Source: Tatumella sp. JGM118
GTDB lineage: Bacteria > Pseudomonadota > Gammaproteobacteria > Enterobacterales > Enterobacteriaceae
DNA length: 64,000 bases
Direction: 5' to 3'
Assembly: GCF_018257515.1 (NCBI RefSeq)
Contig: NZ_JAERJR010000014.1
Coordinates: 1 to 64,000 of the forward strand
In this document: piece after piece, positions 38,660-50,318 of the stretch
Numbering within the stretch: position 1 is the first letter of the stretch
Layout of the letters: each line of letters starts with the position of its first letter
Notes under the pieces: model-generated
Seen by the model: the letters and a program-made list of their open reading frames with translations, nothing else
Database searches by the model: none
What the model was told of the DNA's origin: nothing
Program-made: the position numbers and the translations under genes

Positions 38660-39562
38660 ATGGTGAGTTCTTATGCCAGACTGGTGACCTCGGCAGCTAT
38701 CGCTGCGACGGTTCTTGCCTGTGTGCTTCTGGTGGTTAAAACGATAGCCTGGTGGTATACCGGTTCGGTCAGTGTATTAGCAGCACTGGTCGATTCACTG
38801 GTAGATGTTGCTGCGTCATTCACTAACCTGCTGGTGGTACGTTACGCCTTACAGCCGGCTGATGATGATCATACGTTTGGTCACGGCAAGGCCGAATCTT
38901 TGGCAGCGCTCGCGCAAAGTATGTTTATCAGCGGGTCGGCGTTATTTTTATTTCTGACCAGCATCCAGCACCTTATTACTCCCGGTCAGCTCAGAGCGCC
39001 GGTTATCGGGGTGGTTGTCGCGATCTGCGCACTGGCTTCAACCCTGATATTGGTTCTTTTTCAGCGCTGGGTCGTCAGTAAAACGCAAAGTCAGGCTATC
39101 CGCGCCGACATGCTGCATTATCAGTCTGATGTCATGATGAACGGAGCCATTGCGCTGGCGTTGATCCTTAGCTGGTATGGTGTTTCCTATGCCGATGCCC
39201 TGTTTGCTTTCGGGATCGGTATCTATATCCTGATCTCCGCGATACGGATGGGGTATGAGGCTGTTCAGTCTTTACTGGACAGGGCACTGCCTGAAGACGA
39301 TCGTCAGCAGATTATCAGACTCGTAACCCAATGGCCGGGCGTCTGTGGTGCACATGATTTCCGAAGCCGCCAGTCAGGCGCCACCAAATTTATTCAGCTA
39401 CATCTTGAAATGGCAGATGATTTACCGCTGAGAGCTGCTCATGATCGGGCCGATGCACTCGAAAAAGCCCTGAAGGATATTTTCCCGGCCGCCGATGTGA
39501 TCATCCATCAGGACCCGTCGTCCTCGGTGGCTGAGGATAAACGAGGGATGTTTATTATTTAG
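38660..39562 (+). CDS. fieF: Cation-efflux pump FieF
   Basis: The 300-residue cation diffusion facilitator exports iron and zinc using the proton gradient. It has about six membrane helices, the metal-site motifs [20 protein letters not shown] and HYQSDVMMN, and a cytoplasmic C-terminal domain with HDFRSRQSG and HLEM. The ATG at 38660 has an AGGAAG ribosome site and gives the E. coli length. It lies between cpxP and pfkA, as in E. coli. Confidence 0.96.
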   Translation: MVSSYARLVTSAAIAATVLACVLLVVKTIAWWYTGSVSVLAALVDSLVDVAASFTNLLVVRYALQPADDDHTFGHGKAESLAALAQSMFISGSALFLFLTSIQHLITPGQLRAPVIGVVVAICALASTLILVLFQRWVVSKTQSQAIRADMLHYQSDVMMNGAIALALILSWYGVSYADALFAFGIGIYILISAIRMGYEAVQSLLDRALPEDDRQQIIRLVTQWPGVCGAHDFRSRQSGATKFIQLHLEMADDLPLRAAHDRADALEKALKDIFPAADVIIHQDPSSSVAEDKRGMFII

Positions 39563-39636
39563 CATAAATATCAAAATGTTAAATTTTGCGGTGGCCCGGA
39601 GAAACGTTATTATTGTCACATAATCGTGTTGAGTGA

Positions 39637-39652
39637 CCTGAATCAATCCGGT
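39637..39652 (+). promoter_or_regulatory. Cra (FruR) operator-like site upstream of pfkA
   Basis: CCTGAATCAATCCGGT resembles the Cra consensus (GCTGAAWCGWTTCAGC) with a good left half and a degenerate right half. Cra represses pfkA in E. coli from an equivalent place. It lies 117 bp before the pfkA start. Confidence 0.6.
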
Positions 39653-39769
39653 CATAAACGTTTGGTATATGATAGAGCGAAATGAATTCTAATTGTCGAC
39701 GCGGATACAGATAATGGTCGCGTTGAGTGCAAAGATTAACCCTTAGTTTCAGACTATCCAGAGGTTGTC

Positions 39770-40732
39770 ATGATCAAAAAAATCGGTGTATTGACCAGTG
39801 GCGGGGATTCCCCTGGCATGAATGCAGCTATCCGCGGCGTGGTCCGTGCCGGATTAGGAGAAGGGCTGGAAGTTTTTGGGATCTATGATGGCTACCTCGG
39901 ATTGTATGAAGACAGGATGGTCAGCCTCGATCGCTACAGTGTTTCGGACCTGATTAATCATGGCGGGACGTTTCTGGGGTCCGCTCGTTTCCCGGAATTT
40001 CGTGAAGAATCGACCCGTATGATTGCAATGGAAAATATGAAAAAACGCGGGCTGGATGCGCTGGTAGTGATCGGTGGTGACGGTTCTTATATGGGGGCTA
40101 AGCGACTGACTGAGATGGGCTTCCCCTGCATTGGCTTACCGGGCACCATCGATAACGATGTGGCAGGAACGGACTACACCATCGGTTACCATACGGCTCT
40201 TGAAACTGTGGTTGAAGCGATAGACCGTCTGCGGGACACTTCTTCGTCTCATCAACGTATTTCGATTGTTGAGGTCATGGGCCGGCATTGCGGTGATTTA
40301 ACACTGGCTGCAGCGATTGCCGGTGGCTGTGAGTTTTTTGTGACGCCGGAAATTCCGTATACCCGGGAAGAGTTACTGGCTGAGATTAACGCCGGGATTG
40401 CGAAAGGTAAGAAACATGCCATCGTTGCCATCACCGAACTTATCTGTGATGTCAGTGAACTGGCGCGTTATATTGAAAAAGAGACCGGCCGGGAAACCCG
40501 TGCGACGGTACTGGGCCATATTCAGCGGGGCGGGGCACCCTGTGCTTACGATCGGATTCTGGCTTCGCGTATGGGGACTTACGCGATAGACCTGTTGTTA
40601 CAGGGTTATGGCGGTCGTTGCGTCGGTGTGCAGAACGAAAAAATGGTACATCACGATATCATTGATGCCATCGAAAATATGAAGCGTCCTTTCCGGAAAG
40701 ATGTGCTCGAAACCGCCAAGAGATTGTATTAA
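39770..40732 (+). CDS. pfkA: 6-phosphofructokinase I
   Basis: The 320-residue enzyme commits fructose 6-phosphate to glycolysis. Visible are the ATP site [16 protein letters not shown] (residues 6-21), [11 protein letters not shown], the catalytic [13 protein letters not shown] with Asp128-type base, and the [10 protein letters not shown] effector/substrate segment. Length is that of E. coli PfkA. A Cra-like site precedes it. Confidence 0.99.
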   Translation: MIKKIGVLTSGGDSPGMNAAIRGVVRAGLGEGLEVFGIYDGYLGLYEDRMVSLDRYSVSDLINHGGTFLGSARFPEFREESTRMIAMENMKKRGLDALVVIGGDGSYMGAKRLTEMGFPCIGLPGTIDNDVAGTDYTIGYHTALETVVEAIDRLRDTSSSHQRISIVEVMGRHCGDLTLAAAIAGGCEFFVTPEIPYTREELLAEINAGIAKGKKHAIVAITELICDVSELARYIEKETGRETRATVLGHIQRGGAPCAYDRILASRMGTYAIDLLLQGYGGRCVGVQNEKMVHHDIIDAIENMKRPFRKDVLETAKRLY

Positions 40733-40744
40733 TTCAATAAGCTG

Positions 40745-40762
40745 CCGGCAGTTCTCTGCCGG
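40745..40762 (+). terminator. Possible terminator of pfkA
   Basis: A 7-bp stem (CCGGCAG with CTGCCGG) with a TTCT loop lies 12 bp after the pfkA stop, followed by a modest T-rich stretch eight bases on. Confidence 0.5.
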
Positions 40763-40867
40763 TACGCGTCTTTTATTCGTTTGAGATATAAAAACGATTT
40801 TTTAGTTCTTTAAGTTATTTTTCCGGTTATGCCACCCTGTCTCTCTATAACACCAGGGGGGCGAAAA

Positions 40868-41857
40868 ATGAAGAAATGGCATGTGGGTCTGGCATTACTG
40901 ATGGTTTCCGGAAGCACGCTGGCAAAAGATTATCAGTTGCTGAATGTCTCTTATGATCCTACCAGAGAATTTTATGAGCAATATAACAAAGCGTTCAGTG
41001 CTCACTATAAACAGGAAACCGGCGATAATGTGATTATTCGTCAGTCACATGGCGGCTCCGGCAAGCAGGCGACCTCAGTAATTAACGGTATCAGAGCGGA
41101 TGTGGTCACTCTGGCACTGCAATCGGATGTGGATGCCATCGCTAATAGCGGCCGGATTAATAAAGACTGGATCAAGCGCCTGCCTGATAACTCTGCTCCT
41201 TACACCTCAACCATTGTTTTCCTTGTCCGCAAAGGAAACCCGAAGCATATCCATGACTGGAATGATTTGATCAAGCCTGGTGTGGCCGTTATTACCCCGA
41301 ACCCGAAAACGTCCGGCGGTGCGCGCTGGAACTACCTGGCAGCCTGGGGTTATGCACTGGATAATAATCACGGTGACCAGCAGAAGGCTCAGGCATTCGT
41401 TAAAGCACTGTATAAAAATGTTCAGGTGCAGGATTCCGGTGCCCGTGGTGCGACTAATACCTTCGCAGAACGCGGCATCGGGGATGTCCTGATCGCCTGG
41501 GAAAACGAAGCCTATCTCGCAAAAAATAAGCTCAAAGACCAGGATTTTGAAATCATCACCCCGAGTGAGTCTATTCTTGCAGAGCCTACGGTGGCCGTTG
41601 TCGACAAAGTGGTTGATGAACGTGGTACCCGTAAAGTGGCGGAAGATTATCTTAAGTATCTGTATTCCAAAGAAGGGCAGACGATTGCGGCCGAAAATTA
41701 CTATCGTCCGCGTGATCCGCAGGTTGCGAAACAGTTCGCGTCACAATTCAAGCCGGTTAAGCTGTTTACGGTCGATCAGAAGTTCGGCGGCTGGCAGCAG
41801 GCTCAGAAGACACACTTCAGTGATGGCGGCACTTACGACCAGATCATGAAACCGTAA
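40868..41857 (+). CDS. sbp: Periplasmic sulfate-binding protein
   Basis: The 329-residue protein has a signal peptide ([19 protein letters not shown]) and binds sulfate for the CysTWA ABC importer. Motifs include [20 protein letters not shown] and [20 protein letters not shown], typical of Sbp/CysP, and [19 protein letters not shown]. The ATG at 40868 gives the same length as E. coli Sbp. Control by CysB is expected from the family but no site is claimed here. Confidence 0.97.
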   Translation: MKKWHVGLALLMVSGSTLAKDYQLLNVSYDPTREFYEQYNKAFSAHYKQETGDNVIIRQSHGGSGKQATSVINGIRADVVTLALQSDVDAIANSGRINKDWIKRLPDNSAPYTSTIVFLVRKGNPKHIHDWNDLIKPGVAVITPNPKTSGGARWNYLAAWGYALDNNHGDQQKAQAFVKALYKNVQVQDSGARGATNTFAERGIGDVLIAWENEAYLAKNKLKDQDFEIITPSESILAEPTVAVVDKVVDERGTRKVAEDYLKYLYSKEGQTIAAENYYRPRDPQVAKQFASQFKPVKLFTVDQKFGGWQQAQKTHFSDGGTYDQIMKP

Positions 41858-41922
41858 CTATCACGGTAAGTGACTTTCCCCCTGATTGACGTAACATAGA
41901 GATTCGATAAATCAGGGGGATA

Positions 41923-42711
41923 ATGGAGATGAGTGTTTTTACTGGTAAAAAAAAACGATGGTTTAGCATCGCTGTTGTAACGTTATTGGTTTTACTGACG
42001 GCTCTCTTTTTTGTGCACCGCAAAGATCAGGATCACTCCGGGGTGTTATGGAAATTTGTCAGCCAGCAGTGCGTTCCGGACATGGAAAAGAATAACAATC
42101 CGGCCCCTTGTAAAAAGGTGGATATGACCGGAGGGTACGTCCTGTTTAAGGACCTTGTCGGTCCATTGCAATACCTGCTTATGCCGGTCAACAGGATCAC
42201 CGGTATCGAAAGCCCGCTGTTACTGCAACCCAACACCCCTGACTTCTTCCTTGCCGCCTGGCGGGAACGGCATCTGTTGTCAGAAACCTACCATGCGCCT
42301 ATCCCGGACGATGACCTGGCAATGACCATCAACTCGGTCTCAGGACGAACGCAGAATCAGTTACATATTCATATGTCCTGTCTGCGCCCGGATATTGCAG
42401 CACAGTTAGCAAAATCCGCATCCGGTTTCGGCCCGGAATGGCAGAGCATTACCCTGCTGTCACATCCGTATCAGATCAGGACGCTGAGTCAGCAGGAACT
42501 GGCGCAGGAAAGCGTCTTTATCCGCGTGGCGCATGAAATTCCCGGAGCATCCTCACAAATGGGGGATTACGGACTCGCTCTGACGTCGTTACCTGATGGT
42601 AAGCTGGTATTACTGGCCGTGAAGAAAGAATTACTGAAAGGGAATACCGGGTCTGCTGAAGAGTTACAGGATCATCAATGTGCGATCCTTAAATCTGCCA
42701 GCGGTGCCTGA
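41923..42711 (+). CDS. cdh: CDP-diacylglycerol pyrophosphatase
   Basis: The 262-residue enzyme hydrolyses CDP-diacylglycerol to phosphatidate and CMP. One N-terminal membrane helix (about residues 12-31) anchors a HIT-like domain with GPLQYLLMPVNRITGIESP and the HIHMSC catalytic histidines. It lies between sbp and tpiA, as in E. coli, and converges on tpiA. Confidence 0.94.
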   Translation: MEMSVFTGKKKRWFSIAVVTLLVLLTALFFVHRKDQDHSGVLWKFVSQQCVPDMEKNNNPAPCKKVDMTGGYVLFKDLVGPLQYLLMPVNRITGIESPLLLQPNTPDFFLAAWRERHLLSETYHAPIPDDDLAMTINSVSGRTQNQLHIHMSCLRPDIAAQLAKSASGFGPEWQSITLLSHPYQIRTLSQQELAQESVFIRVAHEIPGASSQMGDYGLALTSLPDGKLVLLAVKKELLKGNTGSAEELQDHQCAILKSASGA

Positions 42712-42732
42712 GGCACCGCCGGACATTACCGC

Positions 42733-42755
42733 CGCCGGTTTTAACCGGCGTTTTT
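42733..42755 (+). terminator. Terminator of cdh overlapping the tpiA stop
   Basis: CGCCGGTT pairs with AACCGGCG and is followed by five T residues. The stem includes the tpiA stop codon (42741-42743 on the minus strand), so the two convergent genes share these bases. Confidence 0.75.
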
Positions 42756-43511
42756 GGCTGCTGCCGCGGCATTGACGATCACAGCAAACGCATCTGCTTT
42801 CAGTGACGCACCACCGACCAACGCACCATCAATATCCGGCTGAGTGAAGAGCTCAGCCGCATTTTTATCGTTTACAGAGCCACCGTACTGAATGATGACT
42901 TGCTCCGCAATGGCCGCATCTTTCTTAGCGATGTGCTGACGAATAAACTGGTGAATAGCCTGCGCCTGTGCAGGGGTGGCAGATTTACCGGTGCCGATAG
43001 CCCAGATAGGCTCATAAGCAATTACCGCATCTTTGAACGCGTCAGCACCCAATGCATTCAGCACGGCATCAATCTGACGGGCACACACTTCTTCTGTCTT
43101 GCCAGCTTCATTTTCAGATTCAGTTTCGCCAATGCACAGCACCGGGATCAGGCCTGCTTCTTTTAAGACAGCAAACTTTTTGGCGATGAACTCATCACTT
43201 TCTTTATGGTAAGTACGGCGTTCTGAGTGACCGATAATAATATATTTTGCACCAATATCTTTTAGCATTTCCGCAGAGATGTCACCGGTGAATGCGCCGG
43301 AAAGATTGATATCGACATTTTGTGCGCCGAGAGAAATATGGCTTCCTGAAAGGGCATGCTTCGCCTGATCGAGGTAGATCACGGGAGGGGCAATGGCAAC
43401 ATCGCAGCCATCAACACCCGATAATGCTTTACGCAGACCGTCGATCAGATCGCCAGTCATTTGTTTGTTACCATTCAGCTTCCAGTTACCCATAACTAAT
43501 GGATGTCGCAT
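42741..43511 (-). CDS. tpiA: Triosephosphate isomerase
   Basis: The 256-residue TIM barrel interconverts dihydroxyacetone phosphate and glyceraldehyde 3-phosphate. Catalytic parts are GNWKLNG (Lys), [10 protein letters not shown] (His) and the [16 protein letters not shown] loop (Glu). Two ATGs are adjacent; the second (43511) is five bases from the GGAGG site and fits better than the first (43514). Confidence 0.99.
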   Translation of the reverse strand: MRHPLVMGNWKLNGNKQMTGDLIDGLRKALSGVDGCDVAIAPPVIYLDQAKHALSGSHISLGAQNVDINLSGAFTGDISAEMLKDIGAKYIIIGHSERRTYHKESDEFIAKKFAVLKEAGLIPVLCIGETESENEAGKTEEVCARQIDAVLNALGADAFKDAVIAYEPIWAIGTGKSATPAQAQAIHQFIRQHIAKKDAAIAEQVIIQYGGSVNDKNAAELFTQPDIDGALVGGASLKADAFAVIVNAAAAAKNAG

Positions 43512-43632
43512 CATATCCTCCGCATTTACGCGATTCGTTAAATACTACTGCCGTCAGGCAATGGTGTCTGTGGAACAGTATAAAGCTCAAATTTCTTAAC
43601 TGCTTTGTTTTTCGTCATAAATCAGCGTCAGA

Positions 43633-44235
43633 TCAGGAACCCCGCAAAATAAGCCTGACAGGCTCGATTGCCAGCGTCATTTCTCTGTCTCCGGGATACG
43701 AGACGACATAACGTAACGCGCCATCGGCATCGATATATCTGCCTTTCTCTTTACCGTTTTTTAATAATGAGTCCAGTTTTAGCCGGCTTTCCTGAAGGGA
43801 TAACTGAGGTGAAAAAAAGTGGATCAGGGCCGCCATATAACCGGTCGCCTGCTCACGGGAGAGTTTGTCTGTGCTATTTTCGGGAGAAACCCAGGTCATC
43901 TGTATCGTTTTGATTTTACCGCTTCCGGGTTCCAGGGCCGTGGAGGAGTAAAGGGTTTCGTCTATCCGGCTGGCGGCCAGGATAACGGTATTTCCGTCAT
44001 CTCCGGTGTCGATGGTGCGGTATTCGGGGAGCGGCGTTTGCGGATTAGCCAGATTAAATTTTTCCCGGAATTGCGCAATGGTATGGCTGAAAACCGGGGC
44101 GCCGGGGAGAACATACGGTGCAACCGGCGGAGGATTTCCGGCAAAAGCACACCCGGAAAACAGCCAGAAAAACAGGAAATAATACGCCCCGCGAGGGACG
44201 TTGTTGAGTCGTTTGCTGAGGATGTTTTTGATCAC
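43633..44235 (-). CDS. yiiQ: DUF1454 periplasmic protein YiiQ
   Basis: The 200-residue protein has an N-terminal hydrophobic signal (about residues 15-32) ending SGCAFAG and the family body PVFSHTIAQFREKFN...GYMAALIHFFSP...RYVVSYPGDREMTLAIEP. It matches E. coli YiiQ in length and position next to tpiA. No function is known. The E. coli neighbour yiiR is absent. Confidence 0.9.
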   Translation of the reverse strand: MIKNILSKRLNNVPRGAYYFLFFWLFSGCAFAGNPPPVAPYVLPGAPVFSHTIAQFREKFNLANPQTPLPEYRTIDTGDDGNTVILAASRIDETLYSSTALEPGSGKIKTIQMTWVSPENSTDKLSREQATGYMAALIHFFSPQLSLQESRLKLDSLLKNGKEKGRYIDADGALRYVVSYPGDREMTLAIEPVRLILRGS

Positions 44236-44317
44236 TGGAGGTTAATCCACCTGGTTTAGCGTGACAAAAGCGATATCTTTCCACTGCCGGATATCTTTCG
44301 GATAGCCCGGCGTCAGG

Positions 44318-45064
44318 TTACCAATACAACTCACTGGTGATGTGGCCCGGTTTACGTCGCAGATGCGTTAACATTTTACGGGTTGATTTCAGTAAATCAC
44401 GCGTTTCTCTGACCATCTGCGGGTTACCGCACAACATAACATGGCTGGTTTCTGCAGTCAGTGAGAGACCCGTGGCATTTTCCAGCGCACCACTCTCAAT
44501 CAGTGCCGGTATCCGTCCGTGCAGACTTCCCTCGCTTTCTTCACGGCTGACAACGGTTTGTATCTGTAATTTGCCATCGTATTTTGCCTCCAGCGCCTGC
44601 ATTAATGGCAGATAACTTAAATCTGCGGCATAACGGGCCGCGTGTACCAGCACAATGCGCCGGAAACGGTCCAGGCCTTCACCCTGCTGCAGGATTGACA
44701 GGTAAGGGCCGATAGCCGTCCCCGTTGCCAGCATCCATAATGTGTCGCAGTCCGGTATTTCGTCGCAGACGAAGAAACCGGCGGCGTCCGTTGTCACCAT
44801 CACCGGATCACCGGGCGTCAGCCGGTGTAAAGACGGGCTCAGTTTGCCGTCAGGAACATTGACCAGATAAAACTCAGCCTGTGGATTATCCGGTGCATTC
44901 ACATAGGAATACGCACGCTGGACCTTTTCGCCATCAATTTCCAGAGCCAGTTTTGCAAACTGCCCGGCAACAAAAGGTCTGACCGGTGCCTGTACGACCA
45001 GACTAAATAATGCCTCTGTCCAGTGTGTGACAGAAATGACTTTACCTTCACACCATTCTGCCAT
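44318..45064 (-). CDS. fpr: Ferredoxin/flavodoxin-NADP+ reductase
   Basis: The 248-residue FAD enzyme passes electrons from NADPH to flavodoxin or ferredoxin. It has the FAD motif RAYSYVNAP, the NADP site ATGTAIGPYLSIL and the C-terminal HVMLCGNPQMV and HITSELYW with terminal Trp. The start at 45064 gives the E. coli length; 31 upstream in-frame residues are not conserved. Confidence 0.97.
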   Translation of the reverse strand: MAEWCEGKVISVTHWTEALFSLVVQAPVRPFVAGQFAKLALEIDGEKVQRAYSYVNAPDNPQAEFYLVNVPDGKLSPSLHRLTPGDPVMVTTDAAGFFVCDEIPDCDTLWMLATGTAIGPYLSILQQGEGLDRFRRIVLVHAARYAADLSYLPLMQALEAKYDGKLQIQTVVSREESEGSLHGRIPALIESGALENATGLSLTAETSHVMLCGNPQMVRETRDLLKSTRKMLTHLRRKPGHITSELYW

Positions 45065-45275
45065 AGGTTGCTCCTCAAAGTTCAAGACAATAGATGACAG
45101 AGCCATCATCCCTTTGATGGTGCCGGTTTTCCACCCTTTGCGTACACGAAAGCTCATATCGACAAACTCTGATACCTGTCAGGGGAGAACAGTATTTATG
45201 CCGGGAGTGCCGATACCTGACTGCCGGCAGAGAAGAGCAGGGGGATCCTCTGGCGGGATGTGAGTAGGATGACAG

Positions 45276-45306
45276 ATGATCACTCCCGCTGAAGGCCGTG
45301 ATCATC
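45276..45306. other. Hairpin downstream of glpX
   Basis: GATGATCAC pairs perfectly with GTGATCATC across a 13-base loop, 21 bp beyond the glpX stop. It has no T run, so it may stabilise the 3' end of the glpFKX transcript or mark its end. Confidence 0.4.
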
Positions 45307-45327
45307 CGTTGCAGAGGGATGCTACCG

Positions 45328-46314
45328 TTAAGGCTGGCGGTCAGGCCGATGGATCGATTGAATACGGCGGACGGTGCCGCATTTTCCGCGGATAAGCAGG
45401 GTCTCGCTGGTGGCGATATTTCCTGTGCGGGTGATCCCTTTCAGCAGGTCACCATCGGTGATACCGGTCGCTGCAAAGATCACATCATCGTCCCGGACCA
45501 TCTGCGACAGCGTCAGCTTTTTGTTTGCCTCAATCCCCATACTGGCACAGCGCGATAATTCCTGTTCACCTGCCTGCCGGTTTTCTTGATTGTCCCCTTT
45601 AACCTGATGGCGGGGCAGCAGACGGGCCTGCATATCACCGCCGAGCGCGCTGATGACCGCCGCGGAAATGACGCCTTCCGGCGCTCCGCCAATACCATAC
45701 ATCACATCCACCGCCTTATCAGGCATACAGGTCAGGATAGATGCAGCCACATCACCGTCAGGGAAGGCATAGACCCGCAGGCCAGCCTGATGGAGTTGTT
45801 CGATCAGTTCCTGATGCCGTGGCTTGGCTAATACGGCGACGGTCAGTTCGCATAAGGGTTTCTGCAAGGCATCCGCGATCCGGGCCAGATTCACGTGGAG
45901 TGGCAGGTCGAGGTCGATGCAGCCTTTCGCTCCGGGACCGGTGACCAGCTTCTCCATGTACATGTCAGGGGCATGCAGAAAGGCCCCTTTATTCCCTATA
46001 GCCATCACCGTCAGTGCATTGGACTGTCCCATCGCTGTCATCCGGGTACCTTCGATAGGATCGACGGCAATATCAACCTCATCACCGTGTCCGCGGCCGA
46101 CCGGCTCACCGATATAGAGCATGGGCGCTTCATCGATTTCGCCTTCACCAATAACAATCTGACCACGGATATCCAGGGAGTTAAGCGTAGTGCGCATGGC
46201 ATTCACGGCGGCACCATCCGCAAGGTTCTTATCGCCACGTCCAAGCCAATGATGACCCGCCAGGGCCGCGGCTTCTGTAACACGGGCGAATTCGAGGGCT
46301 AATTCTCGTTTCAT
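45328..46314 (-). CDS. glpX: Fructose-1,6-bisphosphatase class II
   Basis: The 328-residue enzyme hydrolyses fructose 1,6-bisphosphate in gluconeogenesis. Motifs include GEGEIDEAPM, VDPIEGTRMTAMG and YGIGGAPEGVISAA. It is a few residues shorter at the C terminus than E. coli GlpX. It follows glpK by 115 bp as the last gene of glpFKX. Confidence 0.97.
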   Translation of the reverse strand: MKRELALEFARVTEAAALAGHHWLGRGDKNLADGAAVNAMRTTLNSLDIRGQIVIGEGEIDEAPMLYIGEPVGRGHGDEVDIAVDPIEGTRMTAMGQSNALTVMAIGNKGAFLHAPDMYMEKLVTGPGAKGCIDLDLPLHVNLARIADALQKPLCELTVAVLAKPRHQELIEQLHQAGLRVYAFPDGDVAASILTCMPDKAVDVMYGIGGAPEGVISAAVISALGGDMQARLLPRHQVKGDNQENRQAGEQELSRCASMGIEANKKLTLSQMVRDDDVIFAATGITDGDLLKGITRTGNIATSETLLIRGKCGTVRRIQSIHRPDRQP

Positions 46315-46429
46315 TGTCGGTTTTATCTGCAGAAAAAGGTCAGGTAGTGTACCACAGGCAGGAAATCGGAAATTTACAACTTATGGCCCGCAGAGGAACT
46401 GCGGGCCGGAAGTTAACGTGCTTTAGTGA

Positions 46430-47965
<1,536 letters not shown>

Positions 47966-47975
47966 TCACTTAGGT

Positions 47976-48830
47976 TTACGCTTTACGCTGTTCAGAGCGT
48001 GACAGAGAGTCTTCTGAGGCTTTAGTCGCCGGAAGCGGAGCATTCACCGGTAAGTAGCGACCGATAAAATTACGGTAGATAAACGCCCCTAAACTTGCAC
48101 CGATCAGCGGTCCGAAGACCGGTACCAGGAAATAAGGGATCGTTTGTCCGCCAGTGAAAGCGACTTTTCCCCAACCTGCCAGCGCGGCGAACATTTTCGG
48201 ACCGAAGTCACGGGCAGGGTTCAGGGCGAAGCCAGTCAGTGGGCCCATTGCGGCACCGATAATCGCGACCAGTAAGCCAATTAATAACGGCGCCAGGGGG
48301 CCGCGTGGTAATCCGTTGCCATCGTCAGTCAGTGCCATAATGACAGCCATTAATACCGCGGTGATGACCAGTTCGACGAAAAAGGCCTGAGCAACGCTGA
48401 TATGCGGGCTGGGATAAGTGGAAAAAATGCCCGCCAGATCCAGGCTGGCCACACTGCCACGTACCATCTGGTGAGTTTGTTCAAAATCGATAAACAGGCT
48501 GCGGTACATCGCATAAACCAGGGCAGCGGCACAGAACGCTCCCGCGACCTGAGCGATAATATAAGGGATAACTTTACGGCCTTCAAAGTTGCCAAACAGG
48601 CAGAGCGCAACGGTGACGGCGGGGTTAAGGTGTGCGCCAGAGATCCCTGCACTCACATAGACGCCCATGGAAACGGCCAGACCCCAGACAATACAGATTT
48701 CCCATTGTCCGAAGCTTGCACCTGCCAGTTTCAATGCAGCTACACATCCGGCACCGAAAAACAGAATCAAACCGGTGCCGATAAATTCGGCTATGCATTG
48801 CCCTGTCAGTGTGTTCGTTGTTTGACTCAT
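47976..48830 (-). CDS. glpF: Glycerol facilitator
   Basis: The 284-residue aquaglyceroporin has six membrane helices and the two pore motifs GAHLNPAVT (about residue 66) and FALNPARDFGP (about 200), where the second motif is NPA-R as in glycerol channels. It admits glycerol for GlpK. The start at 48830 is set by homology; the frame is open 35 residues further upstream. Confidence 0.97.
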   Translation of the reverse strand: MSQTTNTLTGQCIAEFIGTGLILFFGAGCVAALKLAGASFGQWEICIVWGLAVSMGVYVSAGISGAHLNPAVTVALCLFGNFEGRKVIPYIIAQVAGAFCAAALVYAMYRSLFIDFEQTHQMVRGSVASLDLAGIFSTYPSPHISVAQAFFVELVITAVLMAVIMALTDDGNGLPRGPLAPLLIGLLVAIIGAAMGPLTGFALNPARDFGPKMFAALAGWGKVAFTGGQTIPYFLVPVFGPLIGASLGAFIYRNFIGRYLPVNAPLPATKASEDSLSRSEQRKA

Positions 48831-48917
48831 GATGAATTCCTTCAGTGAGATTAAATTAATCGGTGTTATGTGTCCGCTCCCTGGGCCACCCGACTTTTCT
48901 TGTAGGGTTGATGTAAA

Positions 48918-48936
48918 TTTATCGTTAACGAGCAAA
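48918..48936 (-). promoter_or_regulatory. GlpR operator-like palindrome, proximal
   Basis: On the minus strand the site reads TTTGCTCGTTAACGATAAA. It keeps the two CG steps four bases apart within a YTCG/CGAW frame, as in E. coli glp operators. It lies 88 bp upstream of the glpF start. Confidence 0.6.
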
Positions 48937-48961
48937 AACGATAAATACCGAACTCAAAATT

Positions 48962-48977
48962 TGTGTCCCGTGTCAAA
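48962..48977 (-). promoter_or_regulatory. CRP-like site upstream of glpF
   Basis: TGTGT-N6-TCAAA matches 8 of 10 positions of the TGTGA-N6-TCACA consensus. glpFKX is CRP-activated in E. coli, and the site lies between the two GlpR-like palindromes. Confidence 0.5.
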
Positions 48978-48980
48978 AAA

Positions 48981-48999
48981 AATGAGCGAATTCGAGTAT
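48981..48999 (-). promoter_or_regulatory. GlpR operator-like palindrome, distal
   Basis: On the minus strand ATACTCGAATTCGCTCATT shares the YTCG-N4-CG layout of the proximal site. Two tandem sites about 63 bp apart agree with multi-operator repression of glpFK in E. coli. Confidence 0.55.
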
Positions 49000-49254
49000 T
49001 TTGTTAATTCCCGGGCCGTCAGAAGAGGGTGGGGCCGGGGATTTCTGACGCTTTCCCGGAAGGTGTTCCCGAAATACCGTGGTTTTTCACCGAAAAAGTG
49101 TTACAGACTGCTCCGGAAATCACCGGGTAACTGGACTTGCTTAATCAGGCTTCATACAATCAGGTGATGGTTGCCGGCTTCAGGAATTTTACAGGGTTTG
49201 TAGGGTTGTGGCCGGCACATCAACGCCTTGCGATCTATAGGAGAGGTTATAAAA
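49000..49254. other. Region between glp operators and zapB
   Basis: No gene is visible in the rest of the 424-bp gap between glpF and zapB. The zapB promoter must lie in it; no strong -35/-10 pair stands out. An AGGAGAGG ribosome site sits at 49239-49246, just before zapB. Confidence 0.5.
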
Positions 49255-49494
49255 ATGTCATTTGAAATGTTCGAAAAACTGGAAGCAAAAGTACAGCAGG
49301 CGATTGATACTATCACCCTGTTGCAGATGGAAATTGAAGAACTGAAAGAACAGAATAATACGTTAAAGCAGGAATCACTGCAGGTTGCCGGCAACCATGA
49401 CTCTTTAACGCGTGAAAACCAGCAGTTAAAAGAAGAACAGCAGCAGTGGCAGGAACGTCTGCGGGCTTTGCTGGGAAAAATGGATGAGGTTTAA
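49255..49494 (+). CDS. zapB: Cell division protein ZapB
   Basis: The 79-residue protein is almost entirely coiled coil and starts [18 protein letters not shown]. ZapB is recruited by ZapA and stabilises the FtsZ ring and its link to the terminus through MatP. It is two residues shorter than in E. coli. The ATG at 49255 has a strong AGGAGAGG site; it is convergent with rraA. Confidence 0.95.
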   Translation: MSFEMFEKLEAKVQQAIDTITLLQMEIEELKEQNNTLKQESLQVAGNHDSLTRENQQLKEEQQQWQERLRALLGKMDEV

Positions 49495-49551
49495 TTCTGT
49501 CATGGAATGAACCGTGAATCGGGTGCCGGGGCACCCGTTTTGCCCGGGGGA

Positions 49552-50046
49552 TCAGGCTTCTTCCGTTGCCCCTAGCGGGTTTTCCGAAAGAATGATGCCG
49601 GTGTTATCAGCGTAGAGATAATCACCCGAGAAAAAAGTCACACCGCCAAAATTCACACGGATATCACTTTCCCCGATACCCTCACCTGCGGCACCTGCCG
49701 GGATAGCAGCCATCGCCTGGATACCGATATCGAGTTCTTCCAGCTCATCAACCTGGCGTACTGAGCCATAAACGACGATACCTTCCCATTCATTCTGCGT
49801 CGCCAGCTGCGCAAGCTGCGCATCAATTAATGCACGTCTGACAGAGCCTCCGCCATCGATCAACAGCACGCGCCCCAGTCCATTCTCTTCGAGCAGATCA
49901 TAGATCAGGCCATTGTCTTCGAAGCATTTGACGGTGGTTATCTGACCACCAAAAGAAGTGCGACCGCCAAAGTTTGAAAACAAGGGTTCAACAACATTCA
50001 CTTCTTCATGGTAAATATCACACAGTTCAGAGGTATCGTATTTCAT
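49552..50046 (-). CDS. rraA: Ribonuclease E inhibitor RraA
   Basis: The 164-residue protein binds RNase E and alters its activity on some mRNAs. It shows [22 protein letters not shown] and [15 protein letters not shown]. The start at 50046 agrees with the family; E. coli RraA has 161 residues. In E. coli menA lies just upstream; here the next gene is hslU. Confidence 0.96.
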   Translation of the reverse strand: MKYDTSELCDIYHEEVNVVEPLFSNFGGRTSFGGQITTVKCFEDNGLIYDLLEENGLGRVLLIDGGGSVRRALIDAQLAQLATQNEWEGIVVYGSVRQVDELEELDIGIQAMAAIPAGAAGEGIGESDIRVNFGGVTFFSGDYLYADNTGIILSENPLGATEEA

Positions 50047-50318
50047 AGCCGTATCATCTGGTTGCCAGAGGAAGGGAAAGTATATCGTGTTCTGTCCACG
50101 GATAGCAAAAAGCATCCAACGTTATTGACGGTACCAGCATAAAAGCAGGTGATACCTGCCGGTGTACCGGATGAACACTGCCCGAATACCGGCTGGCATT
50201 CCGGTAGCGGAGACCGGCGATGCTGCACGTCCCTGGCCCTGCTGCCGTCGGGTCCGGAATGCCAGTAAACCCTCCTCAGACACGACGGTGACATAAAGAG
50301 GGGAGAGATTTTTATCAA
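50047..50318. other. Gap where menA is found in E. coli
   Basis: No coding sequence is recognisable in these 272 bp, and nothing resembles MenA, the menaquinone prenyltransferase that lies between rraA and hslU in E. coli. It holds the upstream region of rraA. Confidence 0.5.
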
